Source: Lasioglossum baleicum
Lineage: Eukaryota; Arthropoda; Insecta; Hymenoptera; Halictidae
Direction: 5' to 3'
Length of the DNA stretch: 64,000 nt
NCBI RefSeq assembly: GCF_051020765.1
Contig: NW_027469104.1
Span: forward strand, 744,001 to 808,000
Positions 24,901 through 39,025 of the stretch are shown one piece after another. A program made the translations under genes and the position numbers. A model generated the notes under the pieces. It made no database searches. It worked only from the letters and a program-made list of their open reading frames with translations, and was not told the origin of the DNA. The first letter of the stretch is position 1; each line of letters opens with the position of its first letter.

Positions 24901-26404
24901 CGTTATGCGTTATGCGTTATGCGTTATGCGTTATGCGTTATGCGTTATGCGTTATGCGTTATGCGTTATGCGTTATCCGTTATTCGTTACGCGTTCTGCG
25001 TTATGCGTTATGCGTTATGCGTTATGCGTTTAGCGTTATACGTTATGCGATATGCGTTATTCGTTATGCGTTATGCGTTATGCGTTATGCGTTATGCGTT
25101 ATGCGTTATGCATTATGCGTTATGCGTTATGCGTTATGCGTCATGCGTCATGCGTTATGCGTTATGCGTTATGCGTTATGCGTTATGCGTTATGCGTTAT
25201 GCGTTATGCGTTATGCGTTATGCGTTATGCGTTATGCGTTATGCGTTATGCGTTATGCGTTATTCGTTATGCGTTATGCGTTATGCGTTATGCGTTATGC
25301 GTTATGCGTTATGCGTTATGCGTTATGCGTTATGCGTTATGCGTTATGCGTTATGCGTTATGCGTTATGCGTTATGCGTTATGCGTTATGCGTTATGCGT
25401 TATGCGTTATGCGTTATGCGTTATGCGTTATGCGTTATGCGTTATGCGTTATGCGTTATGCGTTATGCGTTATGCGTTATGCGTTATGCGTTATGCGTTA
25501 TGCGTTATGCGTTATGCGTTATGCGTTATGCGTTATGCGTTATGCGTTATGCGTTATGCGTTATGCGTTATGCGTTATGCGTTATGCGTTATGCGTTATG
25601 CGTTATGCGTTATGCGTTATGCGTTATGCGTTATGCGTTATGCGTTATGCGTTATGCGTTATGCGTTATGCGTTATGCGTTATGCGTTATGCGTTATGCG
25701 TTATGCGTTATGCGTTATGCGTTATGCGTTATGCGTTATGCGTTATGCGTTATGCGTTATGCGTTATGCGTTATGCGTTATGCGTTATGCGTTATGCGTT
25801 ATGCGTTATGCGTTATGCGTTATGCGTTATGCGTTATGCGTTATGCGTTATGCGTTATGCGTTATGCGTTATGCGTTATGCGTTATGCGTTATGCGTTAT
25901 GCGTTATGCGTTATGCGTTATGCGTTATGCGTTATGCGTTATGCGTTATGCGTTATGCGTTATGCGTTAAGCGTTATACGTTATGCGATATGCGTTACTC
26001 GTTATGCGTTATGCGTTATGCGTTGTGGGTTATCCGTTATGCGTCATGCGTTATCCGTTATGCGTTATGCGTTATGCGTTATGCGTTATCCGTTATGCGT
26101 TATCCGTTATGCGTTACGCGTTATGCGTTATGCGTTATGCGTTATGCGTTATGCGTTATGCGTTAAGCGTTATACGTTATGCGATATGCGTTATTCGTTA
26201 TGCGTTATGCGTTATGCGTTATGCGTTATGCGTTATGCGTTATGCGTTATGCGTTATGCGTTATGCGTTATGCGTTATGCGTTATGCGTTATGCGTTATG
26301 CGTTATGCGTTATGCGTTATGCGTTATGCGTTATGCGTTATGCGTTATGCGTTATGCGTTATGCGTTATGCGTTATGCGTTATGCGTTATGCGTTATGCG
26401 TTAT
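21953..26404 (+). repeat. Composite segment starting with 1,421-bp repeat copy 2 (636 units)
   Basis: The first 1.4 kb repeats the preceding segment, including the lost first GCGTAAT, but has one extra unit between GCATTAT (21960) and GAGTAAT (22002). The middle resembles family C. A third partial copy of the repeat follows at about 24.15-25.0 kb. The segment then has a GCGTTTA K cassette and 693 bp of pure consensus at 25271-25963. Confidence 0.8.
25271..25963 (+). repeat. Pure consensus run, 693 bp (99 units)
   Basis: The run lies between TCGTTAT at 25264 and the GCGTTAA that starts a K cassette at 25964, with no variant unit seen. Confidence 0.87.
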
Positions 26405-29078
26405 GCGTAATGCGTTATGCATTATGCGTTATGCGTTATGCGTAATGCGTTATGAGTAATGTGTCATGCGTTATGCGTTATGGACTATGCTTTATGCGTT
26501 ATGCGTTGTGGGTTATCCGTTATGCGTCATGCGTTATCCGTTATGCGTTATGCGTTATGCGTTATGCGTTATGCGTTATGCGTTATCCGTTATGCGTTAT
26601 CCGTTATGCGTTACACGTTCTGCGTTATGCGTTATGCGTTATGCGTTAAGCGTCATACGTTATGCGATATGCGTTATTCGTTATGCGTTATGCGTTATGC
26701 GTTATGCGTTATGCGTTATGCGTTATTCGTTATGCGTTATGCGTTATGCGTTATGCGTTATGCGTTATGCGTTATGCGTTATGCGTTATGCGTTATCCGT
26801 TATTCGTTACGCGTTCTGCGTTATGCGTTATGCGTTATGCGTTATGCGTTATGCGTTTAGCGTTATACGTTATGCGATATGCGTTATTCGTTATGCGTTA
26901 TGCGTTATGCGTTATGCGTTATGCGTTATCCGTTATTCGTTACGCGTTCTGCGTTATGCGTTATGCGTTATGCGTTATGCGTTTAGCGTTATACGTTATG
27001 CGATATGCGTTATTCGTTATGCGTTATGCGTTATGCGTTATGCGTTATGCGTTATGCGTTATGCATTATGCGTTATGCGTTATGCGTTATGCGTCATGCG
27101 TCATGCGTTATGCGTTATGCGTTATGCGTTATGCGTTATGCGTTATGCGTTATGCGTTATGCGTTATGCGTTATGCGTTATGCGTTATGCGTTATGCGTT
27201 ATGCGTTATGCGTTATGCGTTATGCGTTATGCGTTATGCGTTATGCGTTATGCGTTATGCGTTATGCGTTATGCGTTATGCGTTATGCGTTATGCGTTAT
27301 GCGTTATGCGTTATGCGTTATGCGTTATGCGTTATGCGTTATGCGTTATGCGTTATGCGTTATGCGTTATGCGTTATGCGTTATGCGTTATGCGTTATGC
27401 GTTATGCGTTATGCGTTATGCGTTATGCGTTATGCGTTATGCGTTATGCGTTATGCGTTATGCGTTATGCGTTATGCGTTATGCGTTATGCGTTATGCGT
27501 TATGCGTTATGCGTTATGCGTTATGCGTTATGCGTTATGCGTTATGCGTTATGCGTTATGCGTTATGCGTTATGCGTTGTGGGTTATCCGTTATGCGTCA
27601 TGCGTTATCCGTTATGCGTTATGCGTTATGCGTTATGCGTTATGCGTTATCCGTTATGCGTTATCCGTTATGCGTTACGCGTTATGCGTTATGCGTTATG
27701 CGTTATGCGTTATGCGTTAAGCGTTATACGTTATGCGATATGCGTTATTCGTTATGCGTTATGCGTTATGCGTTATGCGTTATGCGTTATGCGTTATGCG
27801 TTATGCGTTATGCGTTATGCGTTATGCGTTATGCGTTATGCGTTATGCGTTATGCGTTATGCGTTATGCGTTATGCGTTATGCGTTATGCGTTATGCGTT
27901 ATGCGTTATGCGTTATGCGTTATGCGTTATGCGTTATGCGTTATGCGTTATGCGTTATGCGTTATGCGTTGTGGGTTATCCGTTATGCGTCATGCGTTAT
28001 CCGTTATGCGTTATGCGTTATGCGTTATGCGTTATCCGTTATGCGTTATCCGTTATGCGTTACGCGTTATGCGTTATGCGTTATGCGTTATGCGTTATGC
28101 GTTATGCGTTATGCGTTATGCGTTATGCGTTATGCGTTATGCGTTATGCGTTATGCGTTATGCGTTATGCGTTATGCGTTATGCGTTATGCGTTATGCGT
28201 TATTCGTTATGCGTTATGCGTTATGCGTTATGCGTTATGCGTTATGCGTTATGCGTTATGCGTTATGCGTTATGCGTTATGCGTTATGCGTTATGCGTTA
28301 TGCGTTATGCGTTATGCGTTATGCGTTATGCGTTATGCGTTATGCGTTATGCGTTATGCGTTATGCGTTATGCGTTATGCGTTATGCGTTATGCGTTATG
28401 CGTTATGCGTTATGCGTTATGCGTTATGCGTTATGCGTTATGCGTTATGCGTTATGCGTTATGCGTTATGCGTTATGCGTTATGCGTTATGCGTTATGCG
28501 TTATGCGTTATGCGTTATGCGTTATGCGTTATGCGTTATGCGTTATGCGTTATGCGTTATGCGTTATGCGTTATGCGTTATGCGTTATGCGTTAAGCGTT
28601 ATACGTTATGCGATATGCGTTACTCGTTATGCGTTATGCGTTATGCGTTGTGGGTTATCCGTTATGCGTCATGCGTTATCCGTTATGCGTTATGCGTTAT
28701 GCGTTATGCGTTATCCGTTATGCGTTATCCGTTATGCGTTACGCGTTATGCGTTATGCGTTATGCGTTATGCGTTATGCGTTAAGCGTTATACGTTATGC
28801 GATATGCGTTATTCGTTATGCGTTATGCGTTATGCGTTATGCGTTATGCGTTATGCGTTATGCGTTATGCGTTATGCGTTATGCGTTATGCGTTATGCGT
28901 TATGCGTTATGCGTTATGCGTTATGCGTTATGCGTTATGCGTTATGCGTTATGCGTTATGCGTTATGCGTTATGCGTTATGCGTTATGCGTTATGCGTTA
29001 TGCGTTATGCGTTATGCGTTATGCGTTATGCGTTATGCGTTATGCGTTATGCGTTATGCGTTATGCGTTATGCGCTAT
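26405..29078 (+). repeat. 2,674-bp repeat, copy 1 (382 units)
   Basis: After a full header this segment has TTACACG, the GCGTCAT-allele K cassette, and a doubled CCGTTAT-TCGTTAT-GCGTTAC-GCGTTCT-GCGTTTA module. Its CCGTTAT units are at 26797 and 26930, 133 bp apart. A GCATTAT unit and a GCGTCAT doublet follow. A related module occurs in the next segment and at 39026. Confidence 0.84.
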
Positions 29079-32000
29079 GCGTAATGCGTTATGCATTATG
29101 CGTTATGCGTTATGCGTAATGCGTTATGAGTAATGTGTCATGCGTTATGCGTTATGGACTATGCTTTATGCGTTATGCGTTGTGGGTTATCCGTTATGCG
29201 TCATGCGTTATCCGTTATGCGTTATGCGTTATGCGTTATGCGTTATGCGTTATGCGTTATCCGTTATGCGTTATCCGTTATGCGTTACACGTTCTGCGTT
29301 ATGCGTTATGCGTTATGCGTTAAGCGTCATACGTTATGCGATATGCGTTATTCGTTATGCGTTATGCGTTATGCGTTATGCGTTATGCGTTATGCGTTAT
29401 GCGTTATGCGTTATGCGTTATGCGTTATGCGTTATGCGTTATGCGTTATGCGTTATGCGTTATGCGTTATGCGTTATGCGTTATCCGTTATTCGTTACGC
29501 GTTCTGCGTTATGCGTTATGCGTTATGCGTTATGCGTTATGCGTTTAGCGTTATACGTTATGCGATATGCGTTATTCGTTATGCGTTATGCGTTATGCGT
29601 TATGCGTTATGCGTTATCCGTTATTCGTTACGCGTTCTGCGTTATGCGTTATGCGTTATGCGTTATGCGTTTAGCGTTATACGTTATGCGATATGCGTTA
29701 TTCGTTATGCGTTATGCGTTATGCGTTATGCGTTATGCGTTATGCGTTATGCATTATGCGTTATGCGTTATGCGTTATGCGTCATGCGTCATGCGTTATG
29801 CGTTATGCGTTATGCGTTATGCGTTATGCGTTATGCGTTATGCGTTATGCGTTATGCGTTATGCGTTATGCGTTATGCGTTATGCGTTATGCGTTATGCG
29901 TTATGCGTTATGCGTTATGCGTTATGCGTTATGCGTTATGCGTTATGCGTTATGCGTTATGCGTTATGCGTTATGCGTTATGCGTTATGCGTTATGCGTT
30001 ATGCGTTATGCGTTATGCGTTATGCGTTATGCGTTATGCGTTATGCGTTATGCGTTATGCGTTATGCGTTATGCGTTATGCGTTATGCGTTATGCGTTAT
30101 GCGTTATGCGTTATGCGTTATGCGTTATGCGTTATGCGTTATGCGTTATGCGTTATGCGTTATGCGTTATGCGTTATGCGTTATGCGTTATGCGTTATGC
30201 GTTATGCGTTATGCGTTATGCGTTATGCGTTATGCGTTATGCGTTATGCGTTATGCGTTATGCGTTATGCGTTATGCGTTATGCGTTGTGGGTTATCCGT
30301 TATGCGTCATGCGTTATCCGTTATGCGTTATGCGTTATGCGTTATGCGTTATGCGTTATCCGTTATGCGTTACGCGTTATGCGTTATGCGTTATGCGTTA
30401 TGCGTTATGCGTTAAGCGTTATACGTTATGCGATATGCGTTATTCGTTATGCGTTATGCGTTATGCGTTATGCGTTATGCGTTATGCGTTATGCGTTATG
30501 CGTTATGCGTTATGCGTTATGCGTTATGCGTTATGCGTTATGCGTTATGCGTTATGCGTTATGCGTTATGCGTTATGCGTTATGCGTTATGCGTTATGCG
30601 TTAAGCGTTATACGTTATGCGATATGCGTTATTCGTTATGCGTTATGCGTTATGCGTTATGCGTTATACGTTATGCGATATGCGTTATTCGTTATGCGTT
30701 ATGCGTTATGCGTTATGCGTTATGCGTTATGCGTTATGCGTTATGCGTTATGCGTTATGCGTTATGCGTTATGCGTTATGCGTTATGCGTTATGCGTTAT
30801 GTGTTATGCGTTATGCGTTATGCGTTATGCGTTATGCGTTATGCGTTATGCGTTATGCGTTATGCGTTATGCGTTATGCGTTATGCGTTATGCGTTATGC
30901 GTTATGCGTTATGCGTTATGCGTTATGCGTTATGCGTTATTCGTTATGCGTTATGCGTTATGCGTTATGCGTTATGCGTTATGCGTTATGCGTTACGCGT
31001 TCTGCGTTATGCGTTATGCGTTATGCGTTAAGCGTTATACGTTATGCGATATGCGTTATTCGTTATGCGTTATGCGTTATGCGTTGTGGGTTATCCGTTA
31101 TGCGTCATGCGTTATCCGTTATGCGTTATGCGTTATGCGTTATGCGTTATGCGTTATGCGTTATGCGTTATGCGTTATGCGTTATGCGTTATGCGTTATG
31201 CGTTATGCGTTATGCGTTATGCGTTATGCGTTATGCGTTATGCGTTATGCGTTATGCGTTATGCGTTATGCGTTATGCGTTATGCGTTATGCGTTATGCG
31301 TTATGCGTTATGCGTTATGCGTTATGCGTTATGCGTTATGCGTTATGCGTTATGCGTTATGCGTTATGCGTTATGCGTTATGCGTTATGCGTTATGCGTT
31401 ATGCGTTATGCGTTATGCGTTATGCGTTATGCGTTATGCGTTATGCGTTATGCGTTATGCGTTATGCGTTATGCGTTATGCGTTATGCGTTATGCGTTAT
31501 GCGTTATGCGTTATGCGTTATGCGTTATGCGTTATGCGTTATGCGTTATGCGTTATGCGTTATGCGTTATGCGTTATGCGTTATGCGTTATGCGTTATGC
31601 GTTATGCGTTATGCGTTGTGGGTTATCCGTTATGCGTCATGCGTTATCCGTTATGCGTTATGCGTTATGCGTTATGCGTTATGCGTTATCCGTTATGCGT
31701 TACGCGTTATGCGTTATGCGTTATGCGTTATGCGTTATGCGTTAAGCGTTATACGTTATGCGATATGCGTTATTCGTTATGCGTTATGCGTTATGCGTTA
31801 TGTGTTATGCGTTATGCGTTATGCGTTATGCGTTATGCGTTATGCGTTATGCGTTATGCGTTATGCGTTATGCGTTATGCGTTATGCGTTATGCGTTATG
31901 CGTTATGCGTTATGCGTTATGCGTTATGCGTTATGCGTTATGCGTTATGCGTTATGCGTTATGCGTTATGCGTTATGCGTTATGCGTTATGCGTTATGCG

Positions 32001-32123
32001 TTATGCGTTATGCGTTATGCGTTATGCGTTATGCGTTATGCGTTATGCGTTATGCGTTATGCGTTATGCGTTATGCGTTATGCGTTATGCGTTATGCGTT
32101 ATGCGTTATGCGTTATGCGTTAT
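29079..32123 (+). repeat. 2,674-bp repeat, copy 2, with diverged tail (435 units)
   Basis: The proximal part repeats the preceding segment, with the doubled module at 29485 and 29618 (again 133 bp apart). A private GCGCTAT occurs at 29072, just before its header. The distal part near 30.4-31.1 kb switches to a double-K pattern like family B, then back to a copy of the module near 30.29 kb at about 31.6 kb. Confidence 0.82.
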
Positions 32124-33383
32124 GCGTAATGCGTTATGCATTATGCGTTATGCGTTATGCGTAATGCGTTATGAGTAATGTGTCATGCGTTATGCGTTAT
32201 GGACTATGCTTTATGCGTTATGCGTTGTGGGTTATCCGTTATGCGTCATGCGTTATCCGTTATGCGTTATGCGTTATGCGTTATGCGTTATGCGTTATCC
32301 GTTATGCGTTATCCGTTATGCGTTACACGTTCTGCGTTATGCGTTATGCGTTATGCGTTAAGCGTTATACGTTATGCGATATGCGTTATTCGTTATGCGT
32401 TATGCGTTATGCGTTATGCGTTATGCGTTATGCGTTATGCGTTATGCGTTATGCGTTATGCGTTATGCGTTATGCGTTATGCGTTATGCGTTATGCGTTA
32501 TGCGTTATGCGTTATCCGTTATGCGTTACGCGTTATACGTTATGCGATATGCGTTATTCGTTATGCGTTATGCGTTATGCGTTATGCGTTATGCGTTATG
32601 CGTTATGCGTTATGCGTTATGCGTTATGCGTTATGCGTTATGCGTTATGCGTCATGCGTCATGCGTCATGCGTTATGCGTTATGCGTTATGCGTTATGCG
32701 TTATGCGTTATGCGTTATGCGTTATGCGTTATGCGTTATGCGTTATGCGTTATGCGTTATGCGTTATTCGTTATGCGTTATGCGTTATGCGTTATGCGTT
32801 ATGCGTTATGCGTTATGCGTTATGCGTTATGCGTTATGCGTTATGCGTTATGCGTTATGCGTTATGCGTTATGCGTTATGCGTTATGCGTTATGCGTTAT
32901 GCGTTATGCGTTATGCGTTATGCGTTATGCGTTATGCGTTATGCGTTATGCGTTATGCGTTATGCTTTATGCGTTATGCGTTATGCGTTATGCGTTATGC
33001 GTTATGCGTTATCCGTTATGCGTTATGCGTTATGCGTTATGCGTTATGCGTTATGCGTTATGCGTTACGCGTTCTGCGTTATGCGTTATGCGTTATGCGT
33101 TATGCGTTATGCGTTAAGCGTTATACATTATGCGATATGCGTTATTCGTTATGCGTTATGCGTTATGCGTTATGAGTTATACGTTATGCGATATGCGTTA
33201 TTCGTTATCCGTTATGCGTTATGCGTTATGCGTTATGCGTTATGCGTTATGCGTTATGCGTTATGCGTTATGCGTTATGCGTTATGCGTTATGCGTTATG
33301 CGTTATGTGTTATGCGTTGTGCTTTACGGGTTATGCGATATGCGTTATGCGTTATGACTTTTTCATTGAGCGTTATGCGTTAT
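32124..33383 (+). repeat. Family A segment, copy 3 (180 units)
   Basis: This segment has TTACACG, a triple GCGTCAT near 32651, GAGTTAT at 33174 and a box island at 33356. A derived ACATTAT at 33125 is shared only with copy 4 (36513), which makes copies 3 and 4 each other's closest relatives. Confidence 0.89.
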
Positions 33384-34321
33384 GCGTAATGCGTTATGCA
33401 TTATGCGTTATGCGTTATGCGTAATGCGTTATGAGTAATGTGTCATGCGTTATGCGTTATCCGTTATGCGTTATGCGTTATGCGTTATGCGTTATGCGTT
33501 ATCCGTTATGCGTTATCCGTTATGCGTTACGCGTTATGCGTTATGCGTTATGCGTTATGCGTTAAGCGTTATACGTTATGCGATATGCGTTATTCGTTAT
33601 GCGTTATGCGTTATGCGTTATGCGTTATACGTTATGCGATATGCGTTATTCGTTATGCGTTATGCGTTATGCGTTATGCGTTATGCGTTATGCGTTATGC
33701 GTTATGCGTTATGCGTTATGCGTTATGCGTTATGCGTTATGCGTTATGCGTTATGCGTTATGTGTTATGCGTTATGCGTTATGCGTTATGCGTTATGCGT
33801 TATGCGTTATGCGTTATGCGTTATGCGTTATGCGTTATGCGTTATGCGTTATGCGTTATGCGTTATGCGTTATGCGTTATGCGTTATGCGTTATGCGTTA
33901 TTCGTTATGCGTTATGCGTTATGCGTTATGCGTTATGCGTTATGCGTTATGCGTTACGCGTTCTGCGTTATGCGTTATGCGTTATGCGTTAAGCGTTATA
34001 CGTTATGCGATATGCGTTATTCGTTATGCGTTATGCGTTATGCGTTGTGGGTTATCCGTTATGCGTCATGCGTTATCCGTTATGCGTTATGCGTTATGCG
34101 TTATCCGTTATGCGTTATCCGTTATGCGTTACGCGTTATGCGTTATGCGTTATGCGTTATGCGTTAAGCGTTATACGTTATGCGATATGCGTTATTCGTT
34201 ATGCGTTATGCGTTATGCGTTATGCGTTATGCGTTATGCGTTATGCGTTATGCGTTATGCGTTATGCGTTATGCGTTATGCGTTATGCGTTATGCGTTAT
34301 GCGTTATGCGTTATGCGTTAT
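33384..34321 (+). repeat. Family B segment, copy 3 (134 units)
   Basis: This segment has the hybrid header (GAGTAAT at 33433) and close double K. It has the same length as copy 4 at 36772, 938 bp, and every landmark I compared lies at the same 3,388-bp offset. Confidence 0.89.
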
Positions 34322-35518
34322 GCGTAATGCGTTATGCATTATGCGTTATGCGTTATGCGTAATGCGTTATGAGTAATGTGTCATGCGTTATGCGTTATGG
34401 ACTATGCTTTATGCGTTATGCGTTGTGGGTTATCCGTTATGCGTCATGCGTTATCCGTTATGCGTTATGCGTTATGCGTTATGCGTTATCCGTTATGCGT
34501 TATCCGTTATGCGTTACGCGTTCTGCGTTATGCGTTATGCGTTATGCGTTAAGCGTTATACGTTATGCGATATGCGTTATTCGTTATGCGTTATGCGTTA
34601 TGCGTTATGCGTTATGCGTTATGCGTTATGCGTTATGCGTTATGCGTTATGCGTTATGCGTTATGCGTTATGCGTTATGCGTTATGCGTCATGCGTCATG
34701 CGTTATGCGTTATGCGTTATGCGTTATGCGTTATGCGTTATGCGTTATGCGTTATGCGTTATGCGTTATGCGTTATTCGTTATGCGTTATGCGTTATGCG
34801 TTATGCGTTATGCGTTATGCGTCATGCGTTATGCGTTATGCGTTATGCGTTATGCGTTATGCGTTATGCGTTATGCGTTATGCGTTATGCGTTATGCGTT
34901 ATGCGTTATGCGTTATGCGTTATGCGTTATGCGTTATGCGTTATGCGTTATGCGTTATGCGTTATGCGTTATGCGTTATGCGTTATGCGTTATGCGTTAT
35001 GCGTTATGCGTTGTGGGTTATCCGTTATGCGTCATGCGTTATCCGTTATGCGTTATGCGTTATGCGTTATGCGTTATGCGTTATCCGTTATGCGTTACGC
35101 GTTATGCGTTATGCGTTATGCGTTATGCGTTATGCGTTAAGCGTTATACGTTATGCGATATGCGTTATTCGTTATGCGTTATGCGTTATGCGTTATGCGT
35201 TATGCGTTATGCGTTATGCGTTATGCGTTATGCGTTATGCGTTATGCGTTATGCGTTATGCGTTATGCGTTATGCGTTATGCGTTATGCGTTATGCGTTA
35301 TGCGTTATGCGTTATGCGTTATGCGTTATGCGTTATGCGTTATGCGTTATGCGTTATGCGTTATGCGTTATGCGTTATGCGTTATGCGTTATGCGTTATG
35401 CGTTATGCGTTATGCGTTATGCGTTATGCGTTATGCGTTATGCGTTATGCGTTATGCGTTATGCGTTATGCGTTATGCGTTATGCGTTATGCGTTATGCG
35501 TTATGCGTTATGCGTTAT
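34322..35518 (+). repeat. Family C segment, copy 3, GGACTAT allele (171 units)
   Basis: This is a C-type arrangement with GCGTCAT doublet and single GCGTCAT, but the header has the common GGACTAT allele. The last 370 bp before the next header are almost pure consensus. Confidence 0.85.
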
Positions 35519-36771
35519 GCGTAATGCGTTATGCATTATGCGTTATGCGTTATGCGTAATGCGTTATGAGTAATGTGTCATGCGTTATGCGTTATGGACT
35601 ATGCTTTATGCGTTATGCGTTGTGGGTTATCCGTTATGCGTCATGCGTTATCCGTTATGCGTTATGCGTTATGCGTTATGCGTTATGCGTTATCCGTTAT
35701 GCGTTATCCGTTATGCGTTACACGTTCTGCGTTATGCGTTATGCGTTATGCGTTAAGCGTTATACGTTATGCGATATGCGTTATTCGTTATGCGTTATGC
35801 GTTATGCGTTATGCGTTATGCGTTATGCGTTATGCGTTATGCGTTATGCGTTATGCGTTATGCGTTATGCGTTATGCGTTATGCGTTATGCGTTATGCGT
35901 TATCCGTTATGCGTTACGCGTTATACGTTATGCGATATGCGTTATTCGTTATGCGTTATGCGTTATGCGTTATGCGTTATGCGTTATGCGTTATGCGTTA
36001 TGCGTTATGCGTTATGCGTTATGCGTTATGCGTTATGCGTCATGCGTCATGCGTCATGCGTTATGCGTTATGCGTTATGCGTTATGCGTTATGCGTTATG
36101 CGTTATGCGTTATGCGTTATGCGTTATGCGTTATGCGTTATGCGTTATGCGTTATTCGTTATGCGTTATGCGTTATGCGTTATGCGTTATGCGTTATGCG
36201 TTATGCGTTATGCGTTATGCGTTATGCGTTATGCGTTATGCGTTATGCGTTATGCGTTATGCGTTATGCGTTATGCGTTATGCGTTATGCGTTATGCGTT
36301 ATGCGTTATGCGTTATGCGTTATGCGTTATGCGTTATGCGTTATGCGTTATGCTTTATGCGTTATGCGTTATGCGTTATGCGTTATGCGTTATGCGTTAT
36401 CCGTTATGCGTTATGCGTTATGCGTTATGCGTTATGCGTTATGCGTTATGCGTTACGCGTTCTGCGTTATGCGTTATGCGTTATGCGTTATGCGTTATGC
36501 GTTAAGCGTTATACATTATGCGATATGCGTTATTCGTTATGCGTTATGCGTTATGCGTTATGAGTTATACGTTATGCGATATGCGTTATTCGTTATCCGT
36601 TATGCGTTATGCGTTATGCGTTATGCGTTATGCGTTATGCGTTATGCGTTATGCGTTATGCGTTATGCGTTATGCGTTATGCGTTATGCGTTATGTGTTA
36701 TGCGTTGTGCTTTACGGGTTATGCGATATGCGTTATGCGTTATGACTTTTTCATTGAGCGTTATGCGTTAT
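35519..36771 (+). repeat. Family A segment, copy 4 (179 units)
   Basis: This segment repeats copy 3 variant for variant, including ACATTAT at 36513, GAGTTAT at 36562 and the box island at 36744. The offset is 3,395 bp at its start and 3,388 bp at its end, so it lost one unit. Confidence 0.89.
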
Positions 36772-37709
36772 GCGTAATGCGTTATGCATTATGCGTTATG
36801 CGTTATGCGTAATGCGTTATGAGTAATGTGTCATGCGTTATGCGTTATCCGTTATGCGTTATGCGTTATGCGTTATGCGTTATGCGTTATCCGTTATGCG
36901 TTATCCGTTATGCGTTACGCGTTATGCGTTATGCGTTATGCGTTATGCGTTAAGCGTTATACGTTATGCGATATGCGTTATTCGTTATGCGTTATGCGTT
37001 ATGCGTTATGCGTTATACGTTATGCGATATGCGTTATTCGTTATGCGTTATGCGTTATGCGTTATGCGTTATGCGTTATGCGTTATGCGTTATGCGTTAT
37101 GCGTTATGCGTTATGCGTTATGCGTTATGCGTTATGCGTTATGCGTTATGTGTTATGCGTTATGCGTTATGCGTTATGCGTTATGCGTTATGCGTTATGC
37201 GTTATGCGTTATGCGTTATGCGTTATGCGTTATGCGTTATGCGTTATGCGTTATGCGTTATGCGTTATGCGTTATGCGTTATGCGTTATTCGTTATGCGT
37301 TATGCGTTATGCGTTATGCGTTATGCGTTATGCGTTATGCGTTACGCGTTCTGCGTTATGCGTTATGCGTTATGCGTTAAGCGTTATACGTTATGCGATA
37401 TGCGTTATTCGTTATGCGTTATGCGTTATGCGTTGTGGGTTATCCGTTATGCGTCATGCGTTATCCGTTATGCGTTATGCGTTATGCGTTATCCGTTATG
37501 CGTTATCCGTTATGCGTTACGCGTTATGCGTTATGCGTTATGCGTTATGCGTTAAGCGTTATACGTTATGCGATATGCGTTATTCGTTATGCGTTATGCG
37601 TTATGCGTTATGCGTTATGCGTTATGCGTTATGCGTTATGCGTTATGCGTTATGCGTTATGCGTTATGCGTTATGCGTTATGCGTTATGCGTTATGCGTT
37701 ATGCGTTAT
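36772..37709 (+). repeat. Family B segment, copy 4 (134 units)
   Basis: By landmark comparison this segment matches copy 3, with the same hybrid header, double K and total length. This suggests a very recent duplication of A-B-C. Confidence 0.88.
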
Positions 37710-39025
37710 GCGTAATGCGTTATGCATTATGCGTTATGCGTTATGCGTAATGCGTTATGAGTAATGTGTCATGCGTTATGCGTTATGGACTATGCTTTAT
37801 GCGTTATGCGTTGTGGGTTATCCGTTATGCGTCATGCGTTATCCGTTATGCGTTATGCGTTATGCGTTATGCGTTATCCGTTATGCGTTATCCGTTATGC
37901 GTTACGCGTTCTGCGTTATGCGTTATGCGTTATGCGTTAAGCGTTATACGTTATGCGATATGCGTTATTCGTTATGCGTTATGCGTTATGCGTTATGCGT
38001 TATGCGTTATGCGTTATGCGTTATGCGTTATGCGTTATGCGTTATGCGTTATGCGTTATGCGTTATGCGTTATGCGTCATGCGTCATGCGTTATGCGTTA
38101 TGCGTTATGCGTTATGCGTTATGCGTTATGCGTTATGCGTTATGCGTTATGCGTTATGCGTTATTCGTTATGCGTTATGCGTTATGCGTTATGCGTTATG
38201 CGTTATGCGTCATGCGTTATGCGTTATGCGTTATGCGTTATGCGTTATGCGTTATGCGTTATGCGTTATGCGTTATGCGTTATGCGTTATGCGTTATGCG
38301 TTATGCGTTATGCGTTATGCGTTATGCGTTATGCGTTATGCGTTATGCGTTATGCGTTATGCGTTATGCGTTATGCGTTATGCGTTATGCGTTATGCGTT
38401 ATGCGTTATGCGTTATGCGCTATGCGTTATGCGTTATGCGTCATGCGTTATGCGTTATGCGTCATGCGTCATGCGTTATGCGTTATGCGTTATGCGTTAT
38501 GCGTTATGCGTTATGCGTTATGCGTTATGCGTTATGCGTTATGCGTTATGCGTTATGCGTTATGCGTTAAGCGTTATACGTTATGCGATATGCGTTACTC
38601 GTTATGCGTTATGCGTTATGCGTTGTGGGTTATCCGTTATGCGTCATGCGTTATCCGTTATGCGTTATGCGTTATGCGTTATGCGTTATCCGTTATGCGT
38701 TATCCGTTATGCGTTACGCGTTATGCGTTATGCGTTATGCGTTATGCGTTATGAGTTAAGCGTTATACGTTATGCGATATGCGTTATTCGTTATGCGTTA
38801 TGCGTTATGCGTTATGCGTTATGCGTTATGCGTTATGCGTTATGCGTTATGCGTTATGCGTTATGCGTTATGCGTTATGCGTTATGCGTTATGCGTTATG
38901 CGTTATGCGTTATGCGTTATGCGTTATGCGTTATGCGTTATGCGTTATGCGTTATGCGTTATGCGTTATGCGTTATGCGTTATGCGTTATGCGTTATGCG
39001 TTATGCGTTATGCGTTATGCGTTAT
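37710..39025 (+). repeat. Family C segment, copy 4 (188 units)
   Basis: The first 700 bp repeat copy 3. Then a private GCGCTAT at 38417, an irregular run of GCGTCAT units near 38439-38473 and a GCGTTAC-TCGTTAT K allele near 38590 mark a junction to different sequence. A GAGTTAA unit lies at about 38752; the same rare unit recurs near 61580 and 63848. Confidence 0.83.

Larger units (their letters stand above)
32124..39025 (+). repeat. Tandem A-B-C composite, two copies (3,395 and 3,507 bp)
   Basis: A-B-C at 32124-35518 is followed directly by A-B-C at 35519-39025. The shared derived units ACATTAT (33125, 36513) and equal B lengths indicate a recent duplication. P and Q are absent here, so the A-B-C block moves or amplifies as its own unit. 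Confidence 0.85.
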
